Shown here: piece after piece, positions 28,073 through 36,442 of the stretch
Layout of the letters: every line of letters begins with the position of its first letter
How positions within the stretch are numbered: position 1 is the stretch's first letter
From: Candidatus Zixiibacteriota bacterium
GTDB lineage: Bacteria > Zixibacteria > MSB-5A5 > GN15 > FEB-12
Direction: 5' to 3'
NCBI GenBank assembly: GCA_020351995.1
Contig: CP070674.1
Coordinates: 2,601,519 to 2,665,518, forward strand
DNA: 64,000 nucleotides
Position numbers and translations under genes: made by a program
Notes under the pieces: generated by a model
What the model was told of the DNA's origin: nothing
Seen by the model: only the letters and a program-made list of their open reading frames with translations
The model's database searches: none

Positions 28073-29566
28073 TCAGGCCGGTTGGTTCGACAGCGGAGAG
28101 ACAACCCGGCGATACTGCGGATTGCCGAAGAATTCCGTCGGCGAGAGCACCAGATTCGAGGCATCGTTGCGAAGATATATGATATGCTCGGCCAGGCTGT
28201 GGATAACCTGTCCGTCATGCGATATTATCACCAGCCCCGTACCCATGTCTTTCAGGGCTTTAGCCAGCGCGATAAACCTCCCCACGCCTTCCGGGTCGAG
28301 GCCGCATGTCGGCTCATCGAACACCACGAATCGCGGAGACATCGAAAGCACTGCCGCGAAGGCCAGCCGCCGCTTCTCGCCACCGGAAAGCGAAAACGGA
28401 TCACGAGATCCGAAAGTGTCGGCTTCAAGGCCGACCATGGCAAAGAAGGCTTTTGACTGCTGCTCAGCCGGCGTTCGACCGAAATTCTCCGGCCCGAAGT
28501 TTACTTCCTCAAGACAGGTGGGAAGGAAAAACTGGCGTTCCGGCTGCTGGAAAACGCCGGTAACAGAACCACGTAGTTTCTCGCTATCGATGTCCTCACC
28601 ATCGTGAGCAAGATAGGATATTCTTCCAGCGGTAGGTTCAAGAAGGGCGCACAGCAGGTTCCCCAGGGTGCTCTTGCCCGACCCGGACAGCCCCACCACC
28701 CCTACAATCTCGCCGGCCTTGAAATCGAAAGTCAGGTTACGAAGAATGTCAGCCTCCTCAGTGTAGGCAAACCGCACCGCGTCCGCCTTTATCGCCGTAA
28801 GGCGAACTGCTCTCCGATCCCTTTCAGTATCCCCGTGTCCTGGAACAATTACCCGCTTGGTGGAAACGTCCGGATAGCACAGTCCGGCCCGATCGCACAA
28901 CTCGATATTGTTCAGAATCGTCCGCGGTTCATCATCGGCGATTATTTCCCCACGATCAAAAACGAGTAGTCGGTCATACTGGTATGCGACATACGGATAT
29001 TGGGAGATATGTATCTGGACCATAGACGGCCGCTGCTTTCTGATATTGTCCAGTTCCATTCTTAAGGCCGCTTTACCTTCTTCATCAAGGAAGGAATCAG
29101 GTTCATCCAGCACCAGGATATCCGGTTGGAAAATCATAACCGAGGCCAGTGCTACCCTTTGCTTCTCCCCGCCTGACAGCTCTGAGGTAAGACGCTGCCT
29201 GAGGTGGGCCAACTTGAACTTGCCGAGGTTCTCGCTGATGAGCAGCTCCATTTCTCGCTGCGGCATACCAAGGTTCTCCAGCGCGAAAGCCAGTTCTTTT
29301 TCGACGGTGACAGCTACCATCTGGTTATCCGGATTCTGGAATATCATTCCCACCGGGATGGGTTTGGACGTCGTGTTGGTAATCTTGAGCTGGCCCTGTT
29401 GAACCTCGATAAGTCCCGCCAGAAGTTTGGCGAAGGTCGATTTCCCCGAGCCGTTGGCTCCCATGACGCACACCGCTTCGCCGGGTTTTATTTCAAGGCT
29501 GATATTCTGCAAGGCCGGCCGACTGCTGTCGGTGTAGCGATATGTTACATTCTCGAGCTTTATCAT
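28073..29566 (-). CDS. ABC protein with two fused ATPase domains (EcfA1-EcfA2-like)
   Basis: 497 residues with two complete ATPase cassettes. First: GANGSGKSTFAKLLAGL (Walker A), SELSGGEKQRVALASVM, ILVLDEPDSFLDEEGK. Second: GLSGSGKSTLGNLLCALL, FSLSGGEKRRLAFAAVL, FVVFDEPTCGLDPEG. The Q-loop regions (MIFQNPDNQMVAVTV and GVFQQPERQFFLPTC) resemble cobalt/ECF-type transporters, in which two EcfA ATPases drive vitamin or metal uptake. No EcfT or substrate-binding S protein is adjacent. ATG 29566 matches the usual domain start; TTG 29578 is possible. Neither has a good Shine-Dalgarno, and a terminator hairpin ends about 10 bases upstream. Confidence 0.9.
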   Translation of the reverse strand: MIKLENVTYRYTDSSRPALQNISLEIKPGEAVCVMGANGSGKSTFAKLLAGLIEVQQGQLKITNTTSKPIPVGMIFQNPDNQMVAVTVEKELAFALENLGMPQREMELLISENLGKFKLAHLRQRLTSELSGGEKQRVALASVMIFQPDILVLDEPDSFLDEEGKAALRMELDNIRKQRPSMVQIHISQYPYVAYQYDRLLVFDRGEIIADDEPRTILNNIELCDRAGLCYPDVSTKRVIVPGHGDTERDRRAVRLTAIKADAVRFAYTEEADILRNLTFDFKAGEIVGVVGLSGSGKSTLGNLLCALLEPTAGRISYLAHDGEDIDSEKLRGSVTGVFQQPERQFFLPTCLEEVNFGPENFGRTPAEQQSKAFFAMVGLEADTFGSRDPFSLSGGEKRRLAFAAVLSMSPRFVVFDEPTCGLDPEGVGRFIALAKALKDMGTGLVIISHDGQVIHSLAEHIIYLRNDASNLVLSPTEFFGNPQYRRVVSPLSNQPA

Positions 29567-29575
29567 AATCCCGGA

Positions 29576-29611
29576 CAAAAAAACCGATGCCCCTAATTAA
29601 GAGCATCGGTC
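29576..29611 (-). terminator. Rho-independent terminator after gcvPB
   Basis: On the minus strand ACCGATGC/GCATCGGT stem (arms at 29603-29610 and 29583-29590), followed directly by a T7 run at about 29576-29582. It lies between the gcvPB stop and the ABC-ATPase start. Confidence 0.85.
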
Positions 29612-29632
29612 TCAAATAACAAGAATAATTCC

Positions 29633-31084
29633 TTATTCCGGATAAGCGACATCAAGGTTCCGCGCCGCTCCCACTTCATCGAGACGCCGAACCGGCGTGC
29701 TATGAGGTGCCGACGTAACCAGTTCGGGATTATCCTTCACTTCGGCCGCGATCTGTTTCATGACGGTAGCGAAATAGTCCAGTGTTTCCCGGCTTTCGGT
29801 TTCGGTAGGTTCAATCATCATGGCTTCCGGCACAATCAGCGGGAAATAGTTGGTTGGCGGATGCACCCCGAAGTCGAGCAGCCGCTTGGAGATATCCAGT
29901 GTCTTGACCCCTACGGCCTTCTGACGGTTACCCGAGATGACAAACTCGTGCATACAGTGGACATCATACGGCAACTCAAATTCGTCTTTGAGCAGCACCT
30001 TCAGGTAGTTGGCGTTGAGAACGGCATTCTCGCTCACACGGCGAAGACCACTCCCGCCCAGCGTGCGTATGTAAGCGTACGCCCTCACGATATTGGCGAA
30101 GTTGCCGTAGAACGAGTGCAGGCGGCCTATCGAATACGGACGGTCGTAGCTGAAGAACAACTGACCCTTGTCGTCTTTTTCCAGAACCGGAAACGGCAGA
30201 AATTTCTCCAGCTCGGCCGTGACACCGATAGCCCCGGCGCCCGGTCCGCCGCCACCATGCGGGGTAGAGAAGGTTTTATGCAGGTTGAAATGCATGATAT
30301 CGAAGCCAACCTCACCGGGACGGAAAATACCCATGTTGGCGTTCAGGTTGGCGCCATCCATATACATCAGTCCACCCGCTTGGTGAACGATATCTGCGAT
30401 TTCCTTGATGTGGGTTTCGAAAATACCCAGCGTGTTCGGGTTGGTTAACATCATCCCGGCCACTTCGTCGTCCATCACCTCAGCCACCGCTTCAGGAGGA
30501 ATAACTCCCTTGTCGTTGGATTTAACCTGAACGGATTGGAAACCGACCGATGTTACCGAAGCCGGATTGGTGCCGTGCGCAGAATCGGGGATTATTATCT
30601 TATTCCGTTTCTGCCCGTTATGCTCATGGCAAGCCCGCATAATCAGAAGCCCCGCGAACTCACCGTGAGCCCCGGCCACCGGCTGCAGCGATACCGCCGC
30701 GAAACCCGATACCTCGGACAGGTAATCAGACAAATCCCACATCAGTCGAAGAATCCCACGCGCAGAGCTGCAGGGCGCCAGCGGATGATGAGCTGTAAAG
30801 CCATCCATCGAAGCCGCCTGGTCGTTCAGTCTCGGATTGTACTTCATGGTACACGACCCAAGCGGATAAAAGCCCTTGTCGATATGATGATTCTTGACCG
30901 AGAGTCCGACGAAGTGCCTCATCGCTTCCCCTTCGGTTACCTCCGGAAGGGCCGCGGGAGCGCCACGATGAAATTTGGCGGGGATCGCCGCCAGAATTTC
31001 GGGTTTCTTCTTGACCGTGTCCGGGAGCGTACAACCTTTACGCCCCGGCACCGACCTTTCATATATAAGATTAACCTGCCTCAT
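29633..31084 (-). CDS. gcvPB: Glycine dehydrogenase (decarboxylating) subunit 2
   Basis: 483 residues, the C-terminal half of the two-subunit P protein; with GcvPA it decarboxylates glycine and passes the aminomethyl group to lipoyl-GcvH. The PLP Lys is in MHFNLHKTFSTPHGGGGPGA. LPEVTEGEAMRHFVGLSVKN, YPLGSCTMKYNPR and the C-terminal LIVPEAMMIEPTETES are family signatures. ATG 31084 is preferred over TTG 31087. In this cluster gcvPB is separated from gcvPA by a thioredoxin-like lipoprotein and two zinc-ribbon genes. gcvT is not in the window. Confidence 0.96.
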   Translation of the reverse strand: MRQVNLIYERSVPGRKGCTLPDTVKKKPEILAAIPAKFHRGAPAALPEVTEGEAMRHFVGLSVKNHHIDKGFYPLGSCTMKYNPRLNDQAASMDGFTAHHPLAPCSSARGILRLMWDLSDYLSEVSGFAAVSLQPVAGAHGEFAGLLIMRACHEHNGQKRNKIIIPDSAHGTNPASVTSVGFQSVQVKSNDKGVIPPEAVAEVMDDEVAGMMLTNPNTLGIFETHIKEIADIVHQAGGLMYMDGANLNANMGIFRPGEVGFDIMHFNLHKTFSTPHGGGGPGAGAIGVTAELEKFLPFPVLEKDDKGQLFFSYDRPYSIGRLHSFYGNFANIVRAYAYIRTLGGSGLRRVSENAVLNANYLKVLLKDEFELPYDVHCMHEFVISGNRQKAVGVKTLDISKRLLDFGVHPPTNYFPLIVPEAMMIEPTETESRETLDYFATVMKQIAAEVKDNPELVTSAPHSTPVRRLDEVGAARNLDVAYPE

Positions 31085-31135
31085 CAAACTTATATCACTA
31101 TCTCAGCGCCGTCAGGGACCGCGTGACCACTGGAC

Positions 31136-31999
31136 CTACTTGGCCTCCGGCGCTTTGCCCTCCAGTTTGTCAATCTGTTTCTGCGCCCATTCGGATTCTT
31201 CCGATTCCGGATAATGGCGGATAAATTCCTTGAAGGCGGTAATAGCATTAGCCGTGTCATAGCCCAGAACATAAATGTAGGCCCGCCAGATCTCGGCTTC
31301 CTCGGCCACGGGTGTACCGTCAAAATCCTTCATTATTTTCAGGAAGGCTTCCCGGGCACCGTCGTAATCCTTGGCCCGCCGGATCATATCCGCCAGAGCC
31401 ATCCGGCTCTCACCGGACAGGGAATCGGTTGGCTCACCCATGCCGATCACCTTGTCGAACCACTCCGTGGCTTCATCCGGCCGGCCGCTGTATTTGTACT
31501 TTTCGGCAATTTCAAAATACATATCCCGGTCTTCGAGGGTATCCGCCCGGGCCAGCAGATCCTCGAGAGTACCGATACCGTTTTGATAATCTTCAAGTTT
31601 CTGAAGGAACTCATCCGGTTTCAAATAACCGATAATACGGTCAATTTCCTTGCCGTCTTTGTCTGTCAGCACCAGCGTCGGGAAAGCGCTGACAGCATAA
31701 TCTTTGGCGAGAACCGTATCCACTTTGGCATTGAATTTCGCCAGAACCATTTTGTCAACAAAGTAGCCAATTACTATCGAATCTTTCAACACGACCGTGT
31801 CGACCATGTCGCACCACGGTCAGGTATCGGAGTAAAAGTCAAGCAAAATCGGCTTGCCTTCCGCCGCTGCCTGTTTGGCTTCAGCCAGAGTTGTCACAAA
31901 AGGCGCCTCCGTAAGAGGCTCCTGCGGTGCTTTCTGACCACATGATACGGCGATGACGGTTACGAGCAAGACTACCATCAGGATTGCAGCACTTCGCAT
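31136..31999 (-). CDS. Thioredoxin-like TPR lipoprotein, predicted selenoprotein (in-frame UGA in UxxC)
   Basis: Reading through the TGA at 31820-31822 gives 287 residues. The N-terminus MRSAAILMVVLLVTVIAVSC has a lipobox-like end (AVSC), so it should be a membrane-anchored periplasmic lipoprotein. Next is the thioredoxin active-site strand ILLDFYSDT-U-PWCDMVDT; the UGA is exactly at the first Cys of CxxC. AVSAFPTLVLTDKDGKEIDR supplies the cis-Pro region of the same fold, all downstream of the UGA. The C-terminal 130 residues are TPR-like (AEKYKYSGRPDEATEWFDKV, FKEFIRHYPESEESEWAQKQ). A SECIS-like hairpin starts right at the UGA. ATG 31999 has GGAGG upstream. A nonsense mutation is the alternative, but both halves are intact and in frame. 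Confidence 0.85.
31793..31821 (-). promoter_or_regulatory. Bacterial SECIS-like hairpin immediately after the UGA codon
   Basis: On the mRNA the UGA runs into GACCGUG, which pairs perfectly with CACGGUC (7 bp). Inside is a second stem CGAC/GUCG with apical loop AUG, separated by a GUG/A internal loop. Bacterial SECIS elements sit in the coding region just after the UGA, and the apical loop here is about 12-15 bases downstream. Fit to SelB rules needs computation. Confidence 0.65.
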
Positions 32000-32019
32000 A
32001 GCTCCTCCAGTCATCTATC

Positions 32020-32415
32020 CTAAATTAAAGGGTTGTCTACAGCAGGCTGAATTAGTTCGTCCCCCAATACTGCCTGAAGAACCAGCTTAGCCTCATCACC
32101 GAATTCCTTTGGTACTAATATTAGGTCAGCCCCGCTCTCGCGCAGAACCGGGTCGATTTCCATTTGCCTCGGTTGGGAACGGGTATCCAGCGAAGACGGC
32201 AGAAAAACCGAGGGGATATTGTTAGAATCAAGCGAGCCCCGGGCTACTTTGGCCTTTATCTCACTCGTTACGCCCCCGACCAGTACCCAGCTGTCGTCGG
32301 GACTTACCGCCGGAGCGAAACTGTCTGGTATCTTATCTACCAGCTCTTCCCCGCAATCCGGGCAGACCGCCATGTTAACGGGATACTCGTATCCACAAGT
32401 CGGGCAGTACGGCAA
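32020..32415 (-). CDS. Zinc-ribbon + DUF2007-like protein (first of two)
   Basis: 131 residues. Zinc ribbon MPYCPTCGYEYPVNMAVCPDCGEEL (two CxxC knuckles, quoted here as CPTC and CPDC), then an alpha/beta domain from about residue 40: WVLVGGVTSEIKAKVARGSL, DSNNIPSVFLPSS and LILVPKEFGDEAKLVLQAVL. This is the DUF2007 'putative signal-transducing protein' pattern, in which a short ACT-like fold senses or binds an unknown ligand. It lies 20 bases upstream of the selenoprotein start and abuts the second such gene (next base). Confidence 0.7.
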   Translation of the reverse strand: MPYCPTCGYEYPVNMAVCPDCGEELVDKIPDSFAPAVSPDDSWVLVGGVTSEIKAKVARGSLDSNNIPSVFLPSSLDTRSQPRQMEIDPVLRESGADLILVPKEFGDEAKLVLQAVLGDELIQPAVDNPLI

Positions 32416-32763
32416 TTAGCTTTCCTTTCTGTGCCACTTCTTACCAAGCGTCATTTCCAGAATCTCTGACGCTTCTTCAATAAACTCCTCGGGTACCGAT
32501 ATCTCGAACAACGCCGAGCCCGCCTTGTAAAACGGGTTCAGAGGCAGCCCAATATTTCCGAAGAACCCCGATCTCGAAAAAACCACCGCCGGAATCTCAC
32601 TGGTGGCTAACGCCTCTTTACCGAAATCGGCCGACAACTTGTCCTCAATCTCCCCGATTATCGTCCATGTAATTTCACGTTCTTCGTCCAGTTCACATCC
32701 GCAGATATAGCAGGTCGAAGCGTCATCTGCGATCTCCGTGTTACATGCCGGACAGTTAGCCAT
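32416..32763 (-). CDS. Zinc-ribbon + DUF2007-like protein (second of two)
   Basis: 115 residues. N-terminal zinc ribbon with CPAC and CYICGC knuckles, followed by an alpha/beta stretch (ALATSEIPAVVFSRSGFF, LFEISVPEEFIEEASEILEM) similar in plan to the neighbouring 131-residue protein. The two are probably distant paralogues. It starts one base after gcvPA ends and is therefore part of the gcv operon. No defined function; a zinc-binding regulatory or adaptor role is possible. Confidence 0.65.
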   Translation of the reverse strand: MANCPACNTEIADDASTCYICGCELDEEREITWTIIGEIEDKLSADFGKEALATSEIPAVVFSRSGFFGNIGLPLNPFYKAGSALFEISVPEEFIEEASEILEMTLGKKWHRKES

Positions 32764-32764
32764 C

Positions 32765-34096
32765 TTACGCCAACTCCTTCAAGCCGCCGACCAACAGCTG
32801 AATTTCTTCCGTTGTTCGTTTCTCGGTGACGGCCACTATCAAGCAGTTATCGAGACCTTTGTACCATCTACCGGCATTGACGCCGCCGAGAACGCCGTGT
32901 TTCACTAAACTCAAAATTACTTTCTGCGCCGGCACCGGTGTCTTCACCGCGAACTCACGCACGAACGGTGCTTTGAAGTATGGTTCGAACCCATCGAGTT
33001 CAAACAAACTTTGCGACGTTTGTTGCGCCTTTTCGGCCGAAAGCAGCGCCACCTGCTCCAGACCGGCCTTTCCCAGAAGAGTCAAGTACACCGATGCCGC
33101 CGTGGCGCACAAAGCCTGGTTGGTGCAGATGTTAGAGGTCGCTTTCTCGCGCCGGATGTGCTGTTCCCGGGTCTGAAGTGTCAGCACGAACCCGGTCTTG
33201 CCATCAACATCCTTGGTCCGGCTGGCGATTCGCCCCGGCATATATCTCACGAGTTCTTTCTTGGCCGCGAAGAATCCTAACAGGGGTCCTCCAAACGACA
33301 CCGGCATCCCCAGTGGCTGACCTTCGCCTACGACGATATCCGCGCCATACTCGCCGGGGGTTTTCAAAATGGCCTGCGCGATCGGGTCCACGGCCATAAC
33401 CAGCTTGCCGCCAACTTTGTGAGTCGCCTCGGCCACATCCTCAACCTCTTCCAGCAGACCAAAGAAATTCGGCTGCGCCAAAAGGACGCAGGCCGTGGCA
33501 TCATCAATGGCCGAGATCAAGCCTTCCACATCGGTAAGACCATCCTTCATCGGTACCGTAACCAGCTCAACATCACGACCCGATAGATATGTCTTGATAA
33601 CCTCGCGGTAGAGTGGACTGACTGTTTCGGAAAGGAGCACCTTCCCGCGCCGCGTGACGTTGGTCGACAGAATGATTGCCTCCGCGGCGGCCGTGGCGCC
33701 GTCGTACATCGAGGCATTGGCTACATGCATACCCGTCAACCGACAGATGTGAGACTGAAACTCATAGATTACCTGAAGCGTCCCCTGGGCCACCTCGGCC
33801 TGGTAAGGCGTATAGGCCGTCATAAACTCCGGGCGATTTATAATCGTCCCCACCGCCGCCGGAATGAAGTGGTCGTAAAGTCCGCCACCGGCAAAGCAAA
33901 TCAGTCCCGTGTTATTTTCGTTTGAAAGAGTCTCGATTTCCCTGAGCAGGGTCATCTCCGGCGTGGAAGGAATGTCCAGCGGTCTTTTCAGGCGGAGTTC
34001 CTCGGGGATACCGCTGAATAACTCCTCAATATCAGCGACCCCGATTCTCTCGAGCATCATCCGGCGGTCGTTATCGGTGTTGGGAACGTATGGCAT
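32765..34096 (-). CDS. gcvPA: Glycine dehydrogenase (decarboxylating) subunit 1
   Basis: 443 residues, N-terminal half of the split P protein. Features: PYVPNTDNDRRMMLERIGV at the start, ICFAGGGLYDHFIPAAVGTI, the YTPYQAEVAQGTLQVIYEFQ substrate-channel segment, VANASMYDGATAAAEAIILS and TREQHIRREKATSNICTNQA. It forms the heterotetramer with GcvPB encoded downstream. ATG 34096 is chosen; TTG 34102 is an alternative because the Shine-Dalgarno is weak. gcvH lies 45 bases upstream. Confidence 0.96.
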   Translation of the reverse strand: MPYVPNTDNDRRMMLERIGVADIEELFSGIPEELRLKRPLDIPSTPEMTLLREIETLSNENNTGLICFAGGGLYDHFIPAAVGTIINRPEFMTAYTPYQAEVAQGTLQVIYEFQSHICRLTGMHVANASMYDGATAAAEAIILSTNVTRRGKVLLSETVSPLYREVIKTYLSGRDVELVTVPMKDGLTDVEGLISAIDDATACVLLAQPNFFGLLEEVEDVAEATHKVGGKLVMAVDPIAQAILKTPGEYGADIVVGEGQPLGMPVSFGGPLLGFFAAKKELVRYMPGRIASRTKDVDGKTGFVLTLQTREQHIRREKATSNICTNQALCATAASVYLTLLGKAGLEQVALLSAEKAQQTSQSLFELDGFEPYFKAPFVREFAVKTPVPAQKVILSLVKHGVLGGVNAGRWYKGLDNCLIVAVTEKRTTEEIQLLVGGLKELA

Positions 34097-34141
34097 GGCC
34101 AACTTTCTAAGCTTGCAGATACGAAAAAGAACCGGTCAGGT

Positions 34142-34522
34142 TCAGCTAATTACCTGATTATAACCGTCGGCGTCGAGCAATTGTTCAATTTCGCCCTGAT
34201 CCGATATATCAATCTTTATCATCCAGCCTTCCCCGTAAGGATCGCGGTTGATTATCATCGGATCGTCGTCCAGGGCCGTGTTTACCTCGATTATTTTGCC
34301 GCTCAGCGGCGCGAACATATCGGAAACCGCCTTGACCGCTTCGATAGTGCCAAACGGCTTCATCATGCTGACGTCGTCGCCCACCGCCGGGAGCTCCACG
34401 AAAACGATATCTCCCAGTTCGCCTTGAGCATAATCCGTAATCCCTATTGTTGCCGTCGTTCCCTCAAGCTTCACCCACTCATGTTCCTTGCTATATCTGA
34501 GTTCGGTTGGTATGTTAGCCAT
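34142..34522 (-). CDS. gcvH: Glycine cleavage system H protein
   Basis: 126 residues. Lipoyl-carrier protein that shuttles the aminomethyl group between P, T and L proteins. ELRYSKEHEWVKLEGTTATI opens the fold; the lipoylated Lys is in GTIEAVKAVSDMFAPLSGKI; DPYGEGWMIKIDISDQGEI is the conserved C-terminal part. First gcv gene of the cluster, 36 bases after accC. Confidence 0.97.
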   Translation of the reverse strand: MANIPTELRYSKEHEWVKLEGTTATIGITDYAQGELGDIVFVELPAVGDDVSMMKPFGTIEAVKAVSDMFAPLSGKIIEVNTALDDDPMIINRDPYGEGWMIKIDISDQGEIEQLLDADGYNQVIS

Positions 34523-34558
34523 TTTCTCAAGCTCCTATCCTTATTGAAAATCCACGAA

Positions 34559-36016
34559 TCAACTTTCTGCTTTATCAGACGATTCCTCGGCCGGTGTTTC
34601 CGTCTCCACCTCCGGACTTTCCGCCACCGTCTTCGGTGCTGCTTCCACGGTAGTCTCGGGCAGTCCCGGCCCTTTTGCCCGGAATTCCCGGTCTAAAAAA
34701 CCGATATCGTAATCACCCGCGATAAAACTCGGGTGATCAAAAATCTGCTGATGGAACCCTATCGTCGTCGGTACCCCCTCGACAATAAACTCATCCAGGG
34801 CGTTTCGCATCTTGACGATGGCCTGTTCCCGTGTGCGGGCCCTGACAATCAGCTTGGCGATCATGGAATCATAATAGGGGGGGATGACATACGACGTGTA
34901 AACGGCCCGATCCACGCGCACGCCCGGACCACCCGGCACGTGCAAGGCGGTAAGCTGACCGGGAGTTGGACGGAAATCCTTATCAACATCTTCCGCGTTC
35001 ACCCGGCACTCTATCGAGGCCCATTTGTGAACCAGGTCCTGCTGCTTATAGGCGAGTCGTTCACCCTGAGCTACTTTTATCTGATCTTTAACCAGGTCAA
35101 CCTCGAAGGCTTCCTCGGTGACCGGATGCTCCACCTGGATTCGGGTGTTCATTTCCATGAAATAGAAATTCCGATGCCTGTCGACCAAAAACTCGATCGT
35201 ACCCGCCCCGCGATACCCGACCAGCCGGGCTCCGTCGACAGCGGCCTTGCCCATACGGTGGCGAAGTTCGTCGGTCATCAGCGGCGAAGGTGTTTCTTCG
35301 ATAAGTTTTTGATGACGGCGCTGAATCGAACAATCACGCTCGCCAAAATGGAAATAGTTACCGTGGGCGTCGCCCATAACCTGGATCTCAACATGATGCG
35401 GATTTTCGATGAACTTCTCCAGGTATAGATCCGGGTTGGAGAAAGCGTTCGCGGCTTCGGTCGAGGCCAAGTGGAATCCGCGCTCGAGTTCGGCCCTATC
35501 GCGACACACCCGCATCCCTTTGCCGCCACCACCCGCGACCGCCTTGAGAATGACCGGGTATCCGATTTCGGCGGCGATATCGCTCGCGTCATCGAATGAG
35601 CCCACGACACCCTCCGAACCGGGTGTTACCGGAACCCCGGCCTCTCTCATAAGCTCCTTGGCTTTGACTTTGTCACCTAACTGGCGGATTTGCTCGGGTG
35701 TGGGGCCAATAAATATGATGTCGCACGATTCACAGATCTCGGCGAAATCGGCGTTCTCGGCCAGGAAACCGTAACCGGGATGAATCGCTCCCGCGTTGGT
35801 GACCTCGGCCGCCGCGATTATCCGCTTGGGATCGAGATAAGATTGCCCCGGTTGCGCCGGACCGATACAGACATCCTCATCGGCGAAGCGAACGTGTAAG
35901 GCGTCACGGTCAACCTCGGAATAGACCGCAACGGTTTTTAATCCGAGTTCTTTGCAGGCGCGTATTATCCGCAGGGCGATTTCGCCACGATTGGCGATCA
36001 AGACTTTTTCGAACAA
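34559..36016 (-). CDS. accC: Biotin carboxylase (acetyl-CoA carboxylase) with acidic C-terminal tail
   Basis: 485 residues. ATP-grasp enzyme that carboxylates biotin on BCCP. Motifs: [39 protein letters not shown], the Gly-rich ATP loop [36 protein letters not shown], and [20 protein letters not shown] with the catalytic Arg. The biotin-carboxylase fold ends near [10 protein letters not shown]; about 38 further residues rich in Pro, Glu and Thr are unusual for AccC and likely disordered. accB is not adjacent (38902, same strand, separated by a plus-strand gene and pilT). Confidence 0.95.
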   Translation of the reverse strand: MFEKVLIANRGEIALRIIRACKELGLKTVAVYSEVDRDALHVRFADEDVCIGPAQPGQSYLDPKRIIAAAEVTNAGAIHPGYGFLAENADFAEICESCDIIFIGPTPEQIRQLGDKVKAKELMREAGVPVTPGSEGVVGSFDDASDIAAEIGYPVILKAVAGGGGKGMRVCRDRAELERGFHLASTEAANAFSNPDLYLEKFIENPHHVEIQVMGDAHGNYFHFGERDCSIQRRHQKLIEETPSPLMTDELRHRMGKAAVDGARLVGYRGAGTIEFLVDRHRNFYFMEMNTRIQVEHPVTEEAFEVDLVKDQIKVAQGERLAYKQQDLVHKWASIECRVNAEDVDKDFRPTPGQLTALHVPGGPGVRVDRAVYTSYVIPPYYDSMIAKLIVRARTREQAIVKMRNALDEFIVEGVPTTIGFHQQIFDHPSFIAGDYDIGFLDREFRAKGPGLPETTVEAAPKTVAESPEVETETPAEESSDKAES

Positions 36017-36442
36017 ACCGCTGTCCTTATTTCAAATTCGCTGCTCGTCGCGGGCTAAACCCGCATTCCAACTCAAAATCGGACAGCAATATACGTCAAA
36101 TCCCTTCCCCCGGCAACTTAAAAGAAGGACTTTTGAGCAGTTCTAACTTGTTAGCTGATAATCAGAAAACCCGGATTGTCAGGATTGAGGTTGTGGACGG
36201 GTCCGAACATACACAATCCCACTCGCATAGCCCTTGAACTCTTGCCTTCATGGTCCATATTTGGTTATTTTCCAAACACAAAGTACTTGTTGTCAGTCCA
36301 TGTATATGTAGACTTTCACGATGTCACTTCCGGGGAGGCGTCTTTCTGATCTATGAGGCTTGGTATGGCTAATGAGAGCCGCCGGGTATTCCCGCGAGTA
36401 GTACATGTGATGCTCCCGACTTCGGGCAACTGTAAGGAAGTA
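36017..36442. other. Intergenic region upstream of accC and of the lone secreted protein
   Basis: 426 bases of lower GC without a convincing gene. A short GCGGG-CTAAA-CCCGC hairpin lies at 36051-36065 near the accC start. I see no glycine or other known riboswitch, and no strong promoter by eye. In-frame codons before 36443 lack a plausible start with Shine-Dalgarno. Confidence 0.4.

Noticed and set aside
31820-32014. Stand-alone 64-residue lipoprotein followed by a separate 223-residue protein
   Set aside because: The stop is a TGA at the catalytic CxxC position, the two parts are in the same frame, and neither makes a full thioredoxin fold alone; read-through as Sec explains both.
34523-34558. 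Glycine riboswitch before gcvH
   Set aside because: Only 36 bases separate accC and gcvH, too short for an aptamer, and none is visible upstream of accC.
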